In this document: piece by piece, positions 7,877-17,300 of the stretch
How the letters are laid out: the number at the start of each line of letters is the position of its first letter
Numbering within the stretch: position 1 is the first letter of the stretch
Assembly: GCA_934659445.1 (NCBI GenBank)
Contig: CAKUHV010000024.1
Span: 1 to 19,429, forward strand
DNA: 19,429 nt
From: an uncultured Oscillospiraceae bacterium
GTDB taxonomy: Bacteria; Bacillota; Clostridia; Oscillospirales; Oscillospiraceae
Reading direction: 5' to 3'
Notes under the pieces: model-generated
Told to the model about the DNA's origin: nothing
Seen by the model: only the letters and a program-made list of their open reading frames with translations
Databases searched by the model: none
Translations under genes and position numbers: made by a program

Positions 7877-8116
7877 TCAGTGCTCCCGCTCCGCCATGGA
7901 GAGCAGCTCGTCGTGACTCAGCTCCACGTCGCCGAAGCGGACGAAGATGCCGTTGGTCACGGCGCTGCCCCACACCTGCGGGTCGGAAAGCGGGCGGAAG
8001 CGGGTCTTGTCCAGATAGGGCTTCATGTCCAGCAGCAGCCGGCTGCCGGATATGAAATCCACCTGTAAAATGTGGTCCGGCAGCGGCGCAACGGCCGACA
8101 GGTATCTCCGGGTCAA
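7877..8116 (-). CDS. DUF2442 domain small protein
   Basis: 79 aa starting at a TTG codon (8114-8116) with GGAGG 7 nt upstream. No ATG in this frame gives a full domain. The block LLLDMKPYLDKTRFRPLSDPQ, broken here by no gap, and then NGIFVRFGDVELSHDEL are typical of DUF2442, a small family of unknown function often found beside DUF4160 in toxin-antitoxin-like pairs. No DUF4160 partner is adjacent. The 22-nt gap to the SLH gene suggests co-transcription. Function is not known, and a regulatory role is only a guess. Confidence 0.8.
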   Translation of the reverse strand: MTRRYLSAVAPLPDHILQVDFISGSRLLLDMKPYLDKTRFRPLSDPQVWGSAVTNGIFVRFGDVELSHDELLSMAEREH

Positions 8117-8141
8117 GGGCGCTCCTCCTTTCCTTCGGAAT

Positions 8142-8178
8142 AAAAATGATCCACTGTACCAACAGTGTACAGTGGATC
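8142..8178 (-). terminator. Intrinsic terminator after the LuxR gene, or leader hairpin of DUF2442-SLH
   Basis: A perfect 12-bp stem (GATCCACTGTAC / GTACAGTGGATC) with a 7-nt loop, followed on the minus strand by ATTTTTA. It lies 25 nt after the LAL regulator stop and 26 nt before the DUF2442 start, so it both ends the first gene and sits in the leader of the next. Confidence 0.8.
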
Positions 8179-8207
8179 GTTTTACTCCGCTATTAACCTC
8201 TGGTTAA
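8179..8207 (-). promoter_or_regulatory. Candidate promoter with overlapping palindrome TTAACC-N3-GGTTAA
   Basis: Minus-strand TTAACC (8202-8207) and TAAAAC (8179-8184) are 17 bp apart, each 4/6 to consensus. The -35 is one arm of a perfect 6-3-6 palindrome (8193-8207) that also overlaps the regulator stop codon. This could drive the DUF2442-SLH pair and be controlled by a repressor or activator. The match is suggestive only. Confidence 0.35.
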
Positions 8208-10678
8208 GACTTTGCCAGTTCCGCCAGCCGCTGCCGCTTGGTGCGGACGTCCCCCTCGATCCCCAGCTTGGCGTAGATCTGGTTGATATACTGCTTCACG
8301 CTGCCCTCGGACAGGAACAGCCTTTCCGCGATCTCCCGGTTGCTCAGCCGCCGGGCGGCCAGCAGCACGATCTCCCGCTCCCGCTCCGTCAGCTCCCCAA
8401 GGGCCGCCGGACAGGCGGCCCGGTCCCGGTGCGCCCCGGCCAGCTCCCCCAGGGCCGCGATCCGCTCCGTCAGCCCGCTGCGGGGCAGCTGCGCCAGCAG
8501 GGGCTTCAGATACCGGTAATTCTCCGCAAAGGGCAGGACAAAGCCGTCCGCCCCGGCGTCCTCCAGCGCCCGGGCCAGCCATTCCCGGGCCTGCTCCGGC
8601 TTTCTCAGCCTTTCATAGGCCGCCGCCAGCTGGACGCGCGCGTGCAGCGCCACCAGCTCATAGTGCATCCCCTCGCACAGGGCCAGCAGGCTCTCGCCCC
8701 GGGCCGCCGCCCGGGCATAGGCCCCCTGGGCCAGCCAGACCTGAGTTTCGATCATCTCCATCATGGGCCGCCCCGGCGCGAGAAAGCTCACCGTGTCCAG
8801 CTCATGCTGCCGGAAGAGCCGGGGGATCTTCTCCGGCTGGCCCAGCAGCGCCCGGTAATAGGCGCAGGCGCTGTCCAGCAGGTGCAGCCAGTCGGCGTTG
8901 TGCTGCCGCAGCAGCTCCGCCCGTCGCTGCTCAAGGCTGTATTCAGGGGCGTTCCCCGTGTACAGCGACAGCCGCAGCTCCAGAAAGTCGCAGCACAGGG
9001 CCATGTTCATCTGTCCGCTCTCCCGAAGCTGGGCGCGGGCCCGCTCCAGAGCGATCTGGGCGTCGGTAACGCGCCCCTGCATCAGCAGGGCCTCCGCCCG
9101 CATAACGGTCTCCGCTCCCTGTCCGTGGCCCCGGGTGACCTTATAGTAGTGGGGCATACACTCGTCCATCTCCGCCAGCTCCCTGTCCAGCGCCCCTGGC
9201 TGCCGGTGGAACATCATCAGCACCGAGGGGGAGCCGAAGGTCCAGCCGCCCTCGCTGCGGATGCTGATGGCGGGGCGGGACATCTGGGCGCTGGCGCTGC
9301 GGTGCAGGCGGCTCATGGCGCTGATGTCGTTGTAGTGCAGAAAGCTGAGGATCAGGTCCCGCTCCCCCAGCAGGTCCCCCCGCTCTGTCTGGGGCATATC
9401 CGGGTGCTCTCGGACGACCGCCTCCAGAAGGGCCTTCAGCTCCATCATCTTGGGGATCTGCCGCCAGGTGAACATGCGCCGCATGAGTACCAGCAGGGCA
9501 AGGGGGTGCTCCTTCAGCGCGGAAACGGGGCAGCGGTCCAGAAAGTCCAGCACCTCCTGCGGTCTCAGAGCCGCCATCAGGATGCCCGCGTCCTGCTCCA
9601 CCACCCGTAGCACCGCGCCGCAGTCGCCGTTTTCGCTGTAAGCCCCGATGGCGTGGAGATACCGGCCGTGTCTCTCATACCAGATGCCGAAGCGGCGGCG
9701 GAAGGCCGCCTGCTTCTCCGGGGCCATGGCCCGGAACTCCCGCCGGGCGCACTCCTTCATCATGTGGTGAAAGCGGAAGCTCACCCCGTCGGGCAGGCGG
9801 GTGACAAAGGCGTTCTGCTCCGTCAGGGCGGACAGGAACTCCTCCGTGCGGGGGCTCTCTGTGATGAACCGGGCCATCTCCGCCGTAAATTCGTCGGCCA
9901 GCCCCATCACCGCCAGAAACTCCCGCTGCTCCCCCGAAAGGGGGTCGAGCATGGCGGCGGTGAACATGGCATAGATGTCGGAGCTTCCGTCGGGCAGCGC
10001 CCCCCGCTCGGACAGGGCGCGCAGATTCAGATACACAGCGGAGAACCACCCCTCGCTGGAGTACAGCAGGGCGTCCAGCTGCCCGTCTGACAGCCGCGCC
10101 CCGCAGCGGCGGGCATAGGCGGCCAGCTCCGTGTGGTTCAGCCGCAGCTGCTCCGTCCCGATCTGACAGACCCTTCTGCCCAGCCGCAGGACCTCCTCCC
10201 CAGGCAGAAAGCGGTCCCGGCTGGCCACGATCAGGTGTACGTTGTCGGGCAGGCGGTTTGCCAGCCTGCACAGAAAGGCGGGCAGGCGACTGTCCGTCAG
10301 CAGGTGGAAGTCGTCGATGAAGATATAGCAGGGCGTCTCTCCCTCCAGCTCGCGGCACAGGTCCTCCGTCAGCAGGCCCCCGGCGGCGGTGTCGGCGGGG
10401 CAGGCGCAGTCCCGCAGAAAGGGGAACCCCCCGTGGGCAAAGGCGTCCTGTGCGCTCCTCCAGAAAACGGCCAGATTGTCGGAGTAGACGCTGACGCGGA
10501 TCACCCGCAGGGGCTCCGCCTTAGCCCGCTGGGTCAGATACCAGTTTACCGCCGTGGTCTTTCCATAGCCCATGGGCGCTACCACCGTGGTCAGCGCGCA
10601 GCGCGAGATGGGCCGCAGGCTCTCCTGCAGCCGCTCCGATATGTAGATGGTGTTCAGGTCCCGCTTCTGTCTCGGCAT
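8204..10678 (-). CDS. LuxR-family transcriptional regulator, MalT/LAL type (large ATP-binding)
   Basis: 824 aa from the ATG at 10678 (MPRQKRDLN). An upstream in-frame ATG at 10726 is rejected because it would lie only about 5 nt from the likely transcription start and lacks a ribosome binding site. Residues 34-42 are a Walker A (APMGYGKTT) and about 117-124 a Walker B (CYIFIDDF) of the STAND-type NTPase. The middle, about 350-740, is helical TPR-like repeats. Residues about 760-824 are a LuxR/GerE helix-turn-helix (LTEREREIVLLAARRLSNRE, EGSVKQYINQIYAKLG). Such proteins are ligand-gated activators that oligomerise with ATP. The ligand here is unknown. Its neighbours are surface-protein genes, so they are candidate targets. 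It is monocistronic or reads into DUF2442. Confidence 0.92.
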   Translation of the reverse strand: MPRQKRDLNTIYISERLQESLRPISRCALTTVVAPMGYGKTTAVNWYLTQRAKAEPLRVIRVSVYSDNLAVFWRSAQDAFAHGGFPFLRDCACPADTAAGGLLTEDLCRELEGETPCYIFIDDFHLLTDSRLPAFLCRLANRLPDNVHLIVASRDRFLPGEEVLRLGRRVCQIGTEQLRLNHTELAAYARRCGARLSDGQLDALLYSSEGWFSAVYLNLRALSERGALPDGSSDIYAMFTAAMLDPLSGEQREFLAVMGLADEFTAEMARFITESPRTEEFLSALTEQNAFVTRLPDGVSFRFHHMMKECARREFRAMAPEKQAAFRRRFGIWYERHGRYLHAIGAYSENGDCGAVLRVVEQDAGILMAALRPQEVLDFLDRCPVSALKEHPLALLVLMRRMFTWRQIPKMMELKALLEAVVREHPDMPQTERGDLLGERDLILSFLHYNDISAMSRLHRSASAQMSRPAISIRSEGGWTFGSPSVLMMFHRQPGALDRELAEMDECMPHYYKVTRGHGQGAETVMRAEALLMQGRVTDAQIALERARAQLRESGQMNMALCCDFLELRLSLYTGNAPEYSLEQRRAELLRQHNADWLHLLDSACAYYRALLGQPEKIPRLFRQHELDTVSFLAPGRPMMEMIETQVWLAQGAYARAAARGESLLALCEGMHYELVALHARVQLAAAYERLRKPEQAREWLARALEDAGADGFVLPFAENYRYLKPLLAQLPRSGLTERIAALGELAGAHRDRAACPAALGELTEREREIVLLAARRLSNREIAERLFLSEGSVKQYINQIYAKLGIEGDVRTKRQRLAELAKS

Positions 10679-10707
10679 AAGATCCGCCCGCCCTCCGTCC
10701 GGTCTGC

Positions 10708-10724
10708 GCCCGCTTCCGGCGGGC
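10708..10724 (-). other. Leader hairpin of the LAL regulator mRNA
   Basis: GCCCGC and GCGGGC pair around a 5-nt loop, between the promoter and the chosen start codon at 10678. It may tune translation or stability. Small, and could be chance in GC-rich DNA. Confidence 0.35.
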
Positions 10725-10737
10725 ATCTTTACGGCTT

Positions 10738-10766
10738 ATTATACCGGAAGGCCCGGAATAATGCAA
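10738..10766 (-). promoter_or_regulatory. Sigma-A-type promoter of the LAL regulator
   Basis: On the minus strand TTGCAT (10761-10766) and a perfect TATAAT (10738-10743) are separated by 17 bp. The spacer contains the dyad CCGG-N5-CCGG, a possible operator. The start of transcription would be near 10731. Confidence 0.8.
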
Positions 10767-10811
10767 AGCACCTGCATAAAGCGCACCCAACTGATCCCGT
10801 CCTCCGGGCAT

Positions 10812-10845
10812 AAAAATTCCGCCCGCGCGATGCGCGGGCGGAATT
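10812..10845 (-). terminator. Intrinsic terminator of clpB
   Basis: A perfect 14-bp stem (AATTCCGCCCGCGC and complement) with a 3-nt loop, ending in a run of five T on the minus strand. It lies 23 nt after the clpB stop. Confidence 0.9.
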
Positions 10846-10868
10846 CAGGGCATATTCACATCTCCGGC

Positions 10869-13463
<2,595 letters not shown>

Positions 13464-13499
13464 AGAGGAAATTCCTCCTTTTTATTCGAGATTCTTTTG

Positions 13500-13526
13500 T
13501 TAGCGCTCTCTATATTCAAGTGCTTG
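13500..13526 (-). promoter_or_regulatory. Degenerate CIRCE (HrcA operator) upstream of clpB
   Basis: TTAGCGCTC-N9-AAGTGCTTG compared with the consensus TTAGCACTC-N9-GAGTGCTAA: 14 of 18 arm positions agree and the spacer is exactly 9. It lies 37 nt before the clpB start, in the 5' leader. No convincing -35/-10 pair was found. Confidence 0.5.
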
Positions 13527-13573
13527 TCAGTATAGTACGCTCCCCCTTTCAAGAGGAAACAGGGCGTTCTTTG

Positions 13574-13602
13574 AAAAAAGGGGCAGGCCTTCCGCCTGCC
13601 CC
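13574..13602 (-). terminator. Intrinsic terminator of hsp20
   Basis: GGGGCAGGC and GCCTGCCCC pair around a short loop and are followed by six T on the minus strand, starting 16 nt after the hsp20 stop. It separates hsp20 and clpB transcription. Confidence 0.92.
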
Positions 13603-13617
13603 CGGAAATGCGCGCCG

Positions 13618-14040
13618 TCAGCCGATGGCGATCTTGCTGCTCTCGGGCTGCACCGCCGACTTCTTGGGCAGCATCAGCTTCAAAACGCCGTTCTCATAAG
13701 AGGCGGTAATGGCCTTCTGCTGCACAGAGGACACATCGAAGCTGCGGGCAAAGTCGCCGTAACGGCGCTCACGGCACAGATACCTTCCGGTATGCGCTTC
13801 CTTTTCCTCCTGGTGATGGGCAGTCACGGTGAGGACGTCGCCCTTCAGATCCAGACTGATCTCCTCCTTCTGAAAGCCGGGCAGGTCGGCCTCCAGCAGG
13901 AAATGGTCGCCCAGATCCTGAATGTCGGTGCGGAAAGCAGTGGGGCGCTCCGAGTTCTCGGTAAAGAAGAAGCGGGGAATGTCGTCAAAGAAGTGATCCA
14001 TGTTGTTGGTATATTTCTCAAAGGGGATCAAGCTATACAT
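13618..14040 (-). CDS. hsp20: Small heat shock protein, Hsp20/alpha-crystallin family
   Basis: 140 aa, with GGAAGGAG upstream of the ATG. Residues 1-35 are an aromatic-rich N-terminal arm (DHFFDDIPRFFF). About 36-130 are the alpha-crystallin domain (LEADLPGFQKEEISLDL, then the signature ENGVLKLMLPKK). The C-terminal tail carries an I-x-I motif (KIAIG) used for oligomer contacts. It is an ATP-independent holdase that binds unfolding proteins and hands them on to DnaK and ClpB; clpB is the next gene downstream. A perfect CIRCE upstream predicts HrcA control. A small hairpin (14058-14071) sits in the leader just before the ribosome binding site but does not cover it. The call is secure. Confidence 0.97.
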   Translation of the reverse strand: MYSLIPFEKYTNNMDHFFDDIPRFFFTENSERPTAFRTDIQDLGDHFLLEADLPGFQKEEISLDLKGDVLTVTAHHQEEKEAHTGRYLCRERRYGDFARSFDVSSVQQKAITASYENGVLKLMLPKKSAVQPESSKIAIG

Positions 14041-14057
14041 AAGTCATAACTCCTTCC

Positions 14058-14071
14058 GGGCCTTTCGGCCC
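14058..14071 (-). other. Leader hairpin before the hsp20 ribosome binding site
   Basis: GGGCC-GAAA-GGCCC forms a tight tetraloop hairpin on the minus strand. It leaves the GGAAGGAG free, so it is not a typical thermometer that hides the ribosome binding site; it may stabilise the mRNA. Confidence 0.4.
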
Positions 14072-14142
14072 CCTTCATTTGCCTTCAGTATAGGGCCCAA
14101 TCATGAATTTTTCTTGCGCTAATTATGAACAGACCGTTAATT

Positions 14143-14169
14143 TTAGCACTCATTGATATTGAGTGCTAA
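14143..14169 (-). promoter_or_regulatory. Perfect CIRCE element (HrcA operator) of hsp20
   Basis: TTAGCACTC-N9-GAGTGCTAA with no mismatch to the consensus. A weak promoter, TTTACG (14176-14181) and TATCAA (14153-14158) with 17 bp between, overlaps it on the minus strand, so HrcA would block polymerase until heat stress. Confidence 0.96.
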
Positions 14170-14185
14170 AATTGGCGTAAAGAAG

Positions 14186-14213
14186 CGCCCTGCGGGCCGT
14201 GCTCCGCAGGGCG
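14186..14213 (-). terminator. Terminator hairpin of the amino-acid ABC operon
   Basis: CGCCCTGCGG and CCGCAGGGCG pair around an 8-nt loop 11 nt after the ATPase stop, followed by CTTCTTT on the minus strand. The T-run is broken, but position and stem strength fit a terminator. Confidence 0.75.
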
Positions 14214-14224
14214 GTATGACCGCG

Positions 14225-15010
14225 TTATTTTTCTGAATACTGGAACAGGAACTGGCGGGTGCGCTCCTGCCGGGGGGCCTCAATCACCTGTCGGGCCGGA
14301 CCCTGCTCCACGATCACGCCCTTATCCATGAAGATGACCTGATCGGCCACATCCCGGGCAAAGGCCATCTCGTGGGTGACGATGATCATGGTGGTGTTCT
14401 CCTCCGCCAGAGAGCGGATGACCTTCAGCACCTCGCCGGTGAGCTCGGGATCCAGGGCGGAGGTGGGCTCGTCAAAGCAGAGGATGTCCGGCTTCAGGGC
14501 CAGAGCCCGGGCGATAGCCACCCGCTGCTGCTGTCCGCCGGAAAGCTGGTGGGGATAGTGCCCCTGGCGGTCGGCCAGCCCCATGCGGGACAGCAATTCC
14601 TGCCCCGTGGCCTCGATCTCGGCAAAGATCTCCTTCCTCCGGCTTTTGAAGTCGGGCCGCTCCTGAGCCAGCAGCTTGCCGGCCAGAGTCACGTTCTCCA
14701 GCGCCGTATACTGGGGGAACAGGTTGAAGGACTGGAACACCATGCCGAAATGCAGCCGCTTCTTCCGGATCTCGTTCTCCCGCTGGGTGGCGGGGTCAGC
14801 GGCGTCGAACAGCACCTCGCCGTTCACCGCGATCTTTCCGCCGTCCGGCGTCTCCAGAAAGTTCAGGCACCGCAGCAGGGTGGTCTTTCCGCTGCCGGAG
14901 GAGCCAATGATGGCGATGGCCTGCCCCTGCTCCATGGAGAAGCTGATGTCCTTCAGCACCGGAGTCTGGGCAAAATGCTTTTCAATGTGGCTGACTTCCA
15001 GAATAGCCAT
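14225..15010 (-). CDS. Polar amino-acid ABC transporter ATP-binding protein
   Basis: 261 aa, GlnQ/HisP-like. Walker A GSSGSGKTT (36-43), Q-loop Gln93, signature LSGGQQQR (156-163), Walker B ILCFDE (176-181) and switch His213 are all present, so it should be an active ATPase. It is about 20 residues longer than usual because of a charged insertion at about 115-138 (ERPDFKSRRKEIFAEIEATG). AAGGAGG precedes the ATG, and the gap to the permease stop is 13 nt, so this is one operon with the permease and binding protein upstream. The substrate cannot be fixed from sequence; glutamine, cystine or a basic amino acid are all possible. Confidence 0.95.
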   Translation of the reverse strand: MAILEVSHIEKHFAQTPVLKDISFSMEQGQAIAIIGSSGSGKTTLLRCLNFLETPDGGKIAVNGEVLFDAADPATQRENEIRKKRLHFGMVFQSFNLFPQYTALENVTLAGKLLAQERPDFKSRRKEIFAEIEATGQELLSRMGLADRQGHYPHQLSGGQQQRVAIARALALKPDILCFDEPTSALDPELTGEVLKVIRSLAEENTTMIIVTHEMAFARDVADQVIFMDKGVIVEQGPARQVIEAPRQERTRQFLFQYSEK

Positions 15011-15023
15011 GCAGCTCCCCTCC

Positions 15024-15755
15024 TTACCTGAAATAGCTGAGCTTGCGCTCGATAAAGCTGAACAGAATGGTCAGCACCCCCACGAACACCAGATAGAACA
15101 CCGCGGTGTAATACAGGGGCCAGACGATGCCGGCGGACTTGCTGAAGGACTCGCCCGCCTTGATGATCTCGGTAATGGCGATGATCCGGGCCAGAGAGGT
15201 GTCCTTCACCAGAGTGATGATCTCGTTGGACATGGGGGGCACCACCCGCTTGACCATCTGCAGCAGGGTGATCTTGAAGAAGATCTGGGTGCGGGTCATG
15301 CCCAGCACCTCCCCCGCCTCCCGCTGGCCGGCGGGCACGCCCTCGATGCCGCCGCGGTAGATCACGGAGAAGTAGCAGGCGTAGTTGATGACAAAGGCCA
15401 CGATGCAGGCGAACATCCGCCCGTCGCTGAAGCTGTTCCACGGGTTCTGGGGCAGCAGCTTGCCGGGGGTATAGAAAATGATGATCAGTTGCAGCATCAG
15501 GGGGGTGCCCCGGATGACCCAGACGAATACATCGGTGAGCATGCTCACCGGCCGCCAGGCCGCCAGTCTTGGGAAGCGCGCGCCCAGACGGCAGAAGGGG
15601 CTGAACCGCCCGGTGACCCGGAAGGGCCGCCATTTGTTCATGGAGCCGAAGGCGACTACCAGTCCCAGGGGCAGAGAGAACAGCAGCGTGAAGAAGAACA
15701 GCTTTCCAGCCTGACCGCAGCCCTCTAAGATCGTGCGCGTGACCGTCCAAAACAT
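15024..15755 (-). CDS. Polar amino-acid ABC transporter permease (HisM/GlnP-like)
   Basis: 243 aa. Hydrophobic membrane segments lie at about 17-38, 85-105 and 115-135, with one or more near the C-terminus. The EAA-type coupling loop is EAGEVLGMTRTQIFFKITLL (about 155-174), which docks on the ATPase. VIRGTPLMLQL near 82-92 is the typical family motif. The region 40-75 is basic and less hydrophobic than usual (RVTGRFSPFCRLGARFPRL). Ribosome binding site GAGGAG upstream. A single permease gene is present, so a homodimer is expected, as in GlnP-type systems. Confidence 0.93.
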   Translation of the reverse strand: MFWTVTRTILEGCGQAGKLFFFTLLFSLPLGLVVAFGSMNKWRPFRVTGRFSPFCRLGARFPRLAAWRPVSMLTDVFVWVIRGTPLMLQLIIIFYTPGKLLPQNPWNSFSDGRMFACIVAFVINYACYFSVIYRGGIEGVPAGQREAGEVLGMTRTQIFFKITLLQMVKRVVPPMSNEIITLVKDTSLARIIAITEIIKAGESFSKSAGIVWPLYYTAVFYLVFVGVLTILFSFIERKLSYFR

Positions 15756-15799
15756 AATCGGGTAACTCCTCTGACTTTTTGTTCTATGTACCGCCCAAA

Positions 15800-15828
15800 G
15801 GCAGAGCGCGGGGCCGCCGCACTCTGCC
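15800..15828 (-). terminator. Intra-operon hairpin between binding protein and permease
   Basis: A 12-bp stem with one G-U pair (GGCAGAGTGCGG / CCGCGCTCTGCC) and a short loop, followed by only TTT. It is probably a partial terminator or 3' stabiliser, which would let the binding protein be made in excess of the permease and ATPase, as is common in such operons. Confidence 0.6.
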
Positions 15829-15862
15829 TAAGGGCATCACGTATCTTCCGCCTTGTCCAGGC

Positions 15863-16705
15863 TTACTTGGTCACGACCACCTGGGCGTTCTCGCAGTAAG
15901 CGTTGGTGCACTCCATGGCGGCCTTCACGCCCTCGGTCAGGGTCATGCCGTTCCACACCACGTCGATGCCCTTGCCGTCCAGCTCGTCCACCTTGCGGTC
16001 CCAGTCGATCTCAACGAACTCGATGTCAACGCCCAGCTTCTCGGCCACCAGCTTGGCCATGTCGGCGTCAAAGCCGATCCAGCTGCCGTCGGCGTCCTTA
16101 TAGTCCATGGGCTCGAACTCGGTGATGCCCACCACCAGCTTGCCCTTGCCCTGGATATAGGCCACGTCGCCGGCCGCGTCAGCCTGGGGATAGGCGGACT
16201 CGGGCTGCTCCAGAATGGCCTCCTGCACGCCGTAGGTCTTGGCCAGCTCCTCTATGGCGCCGTCGGCATAGGCCTCGGCCATCACGGCGTTGATGTAGGC
16301 GGCCAGATCGCTGCCCTTGCGGCAGCCCACGCCGTACTCCTCGGAGTTCAGCTTCTGGTCAGTGACCTTGATGTCGGGGTAGCTGGTGCCCTCGCCCACC
16401 ATGGCGCCCGCCATGAGCAGGTCGATGATGGCGGCATCGGCGGTGCCGGAGTCAACCTCCATCAGGGCCATGGCCTGGGTCTCCACGCTGACGGTCTTGA
16501 AGCCGTTCTCGTTGGCCACCTCCTCACCGGCGGAGCCGGCCTCTACCGCATAGGTCAGCTCCCCGGCGGTGCTCTGGCTGCCGGAAGCGGACTGGCTGCC
16601 GCTCTGGGCGCCGGACTGACTGCCGGCGGGCTGATCCTTCTTGCCGCAGGCGGCGAGGCTGAACATCATGGCCATGGCCAGCATGGCGGAAAGCATCTTT
16701 TTCAT
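15863..16705 (-). CDS. Amino-acid ABC transporter substrate-binding lipoprotein, apparently circularly permuted
   Basis: 280 aa from the ATG at 16705, with GGAGG 9 nt upstream. The longer frame to 16804 lacks a signal peptide at its start. Residues 1-20 form a lipoprotein signal (SLAAC, Cys20). 21-48 is a Gly/Ser/Gln linker. Residues about 49-170 read like the second half of a family-3 binding protein (ELTYAVEAGSAGEE, then SGTADAAIIDLLMAGAM and EEYGVGCRKGSDL). Residues about 183-280 read like the normal first half (YIQGKGKLVVGITEFEPMDY, GFDADMAKLVAEKLGV, DVVWNGMTL) and end directly after QVVVTK. The lobe order is therefore reversed relative to the usual order. It is the first gene of the operon, with a good promoter. 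It delivers an amino acid to the permease; the substrate is not known. Confidence 0.9.
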   Translation of the reverse strand: MKKMLSAMLAMAMMFSLAACGKKDQPAGSQSGAQSGSQSASGSQSTAGELTYAVEAGSAGEEVANENGFKTVSVETQAMALMEVDSGTADAAIIDLLMAGAMVGEGTSYPDIKVTDQKLNSEEYGVGCRKGSDLAAYINAVMAEAYADGAIEELAKTYGVQEAILEQPESAYPQADAAGDVAYIQGKGKLVVGITEFEPMDYKDADGSWIGFDADMAKLVAEKLGVDIEFVEIDWDRKVDELDGKGIDVVWNGMTLTEGVKAAMECTNAYCENAQVVVTK

Positions 16706-16802
16706 AATATGTATCCTCCTGTTCTTGCTGTATCCCGGCGGACAGTTGTGCTCAGCCGCGGGGGAAATTTGTGTGTGGGATGTATCTCCCTTACGATTTT
16801 GC

Positions 16803-16831
16803 ATTTTAGCACGCTAATACGCTATTGTAAA
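16803..16831 (-). promoter_or_regulatory. Promoter of the amino-acid ABC operon with overlapping palindrome
   Basis: Minus-strand TTTACA (16826-16831) and TAAAAT (16803-16808) are 17 bp apart, each 5/6 to consensus. The perfect dyad TTAGC-GT-GCTAA (16806-16817) overlaps the -10 and would be a natural repressor site. Confidence 0.75.
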
Positions 16832-16917
16832 GTGTTTTCTTCGGATTTTCCACGGTTCTGCGCTTTTGACAAGGACCTCTTCCCCGCTCTCTGTCCCTTT
16901 GTCACTTCTGAACAAGG

Positions 16918-16950
16918 CAGGGGGCAGAGCGCCGTGCGCTCCGCCCCCTG
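16918..16950 (-). terminator. Terminator hairpin downstream of the spore-protein fragment
   Basis: A 15-bp stem with one mismatch and a 3-nt loop (CAGGGGGCGGAGCGC and its partner on the minus strand). A second hairpin, GTTCCATGC / GCATGGAAC, lies at 16971-16993, nearer the gene. Neither has a good T-run. Together they fill the gap between the ABC promoter and the spore gene. Confidence 0.5.
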
Positions 16951-17011
16951 TGTTCTCCCTACTTTCATTTGTTCCATGCCTTCCGCATGGAACACGAATG
17001 GCCGGGAAAGC

Positions 17012-17131
17012 TTACTTCATGCCGTTCTCGTAGGACTCGATCATCTTCTTGACCATCTGGCCGCCCACGGAGCCGGCCTCGCGGGAGGTCAGATCGCCGT
17101 TGTAGCCCTGCTTCAGGTTCACGCCGACCTC
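17012..17131 (-). pseudogene. Alpha/beta-type small acid-soluble spore protein, 3' fragment
   Basis: The frame ending at the stop at 17012 reads EVGVNLKQGYNGDLTSREAG then SVGGQMVKKMIESYENGMK. This matches the C-terminal two-thirds of alpha/beta SASPs, which coat spore DNA and protect it from UV and heat (conserved GVNL, TSR and GSVGG). The N-terminal part (normally about 25-30 residues) is missing. Left of GAG at 17129-17131 the homology holds; beyond it the sequence becomes the mobile element. The lost 5' part should lie past the far end of the element. GGGAGG 5 nt before an in-frame GTG (17120-17122) could allow translation of a 36-residue remnant, probably by chance. Confidence 0.85.
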
Positions 17132-17135
17132 CCTT

Positions 17136-17231
17136 GATGTTCCCACCGCATCTCAAAGTGGCCTCTCTTGCACTTGTTTAAGATGTTGTAGGGACACCAA
17201 AGCAACTGGATGTTCCCATCACATCAAAGTG
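17136..17231. repeat. Imperfect direct repeats at the element end
   Basis: GATGTTCCCACCGCATCTCAAAGTG is matched, with two substitutions and a 2-bp gap, by 17209-17231; the first copy is 17136-17160. Both share GATGTTCCCA, CATC and AAAGTG. They lie between the junction and the recombinase gene, where recombinase-binding sites are expected. Confidence 0.6.
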
Positions 17232-17300
17232 ATTTGACAGCCTATATAGGAGAGATCCTGCGGATAACTGGGAGGGTATGCTACGAATGGCAAGGCGTCT

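Noticed and set aside
13529..13552. TTGAAA and TATACT as a clpB promoter
   Set aside because: The spacing is only 12 bp, too short for a normal sigma-A promoter.
16965..17156. 63-codon minus-strand frame over the spore-protein fragment
   Set aside because: It is another frame of the same DNA; the frame ending at 17012 gives clear SASP homology.
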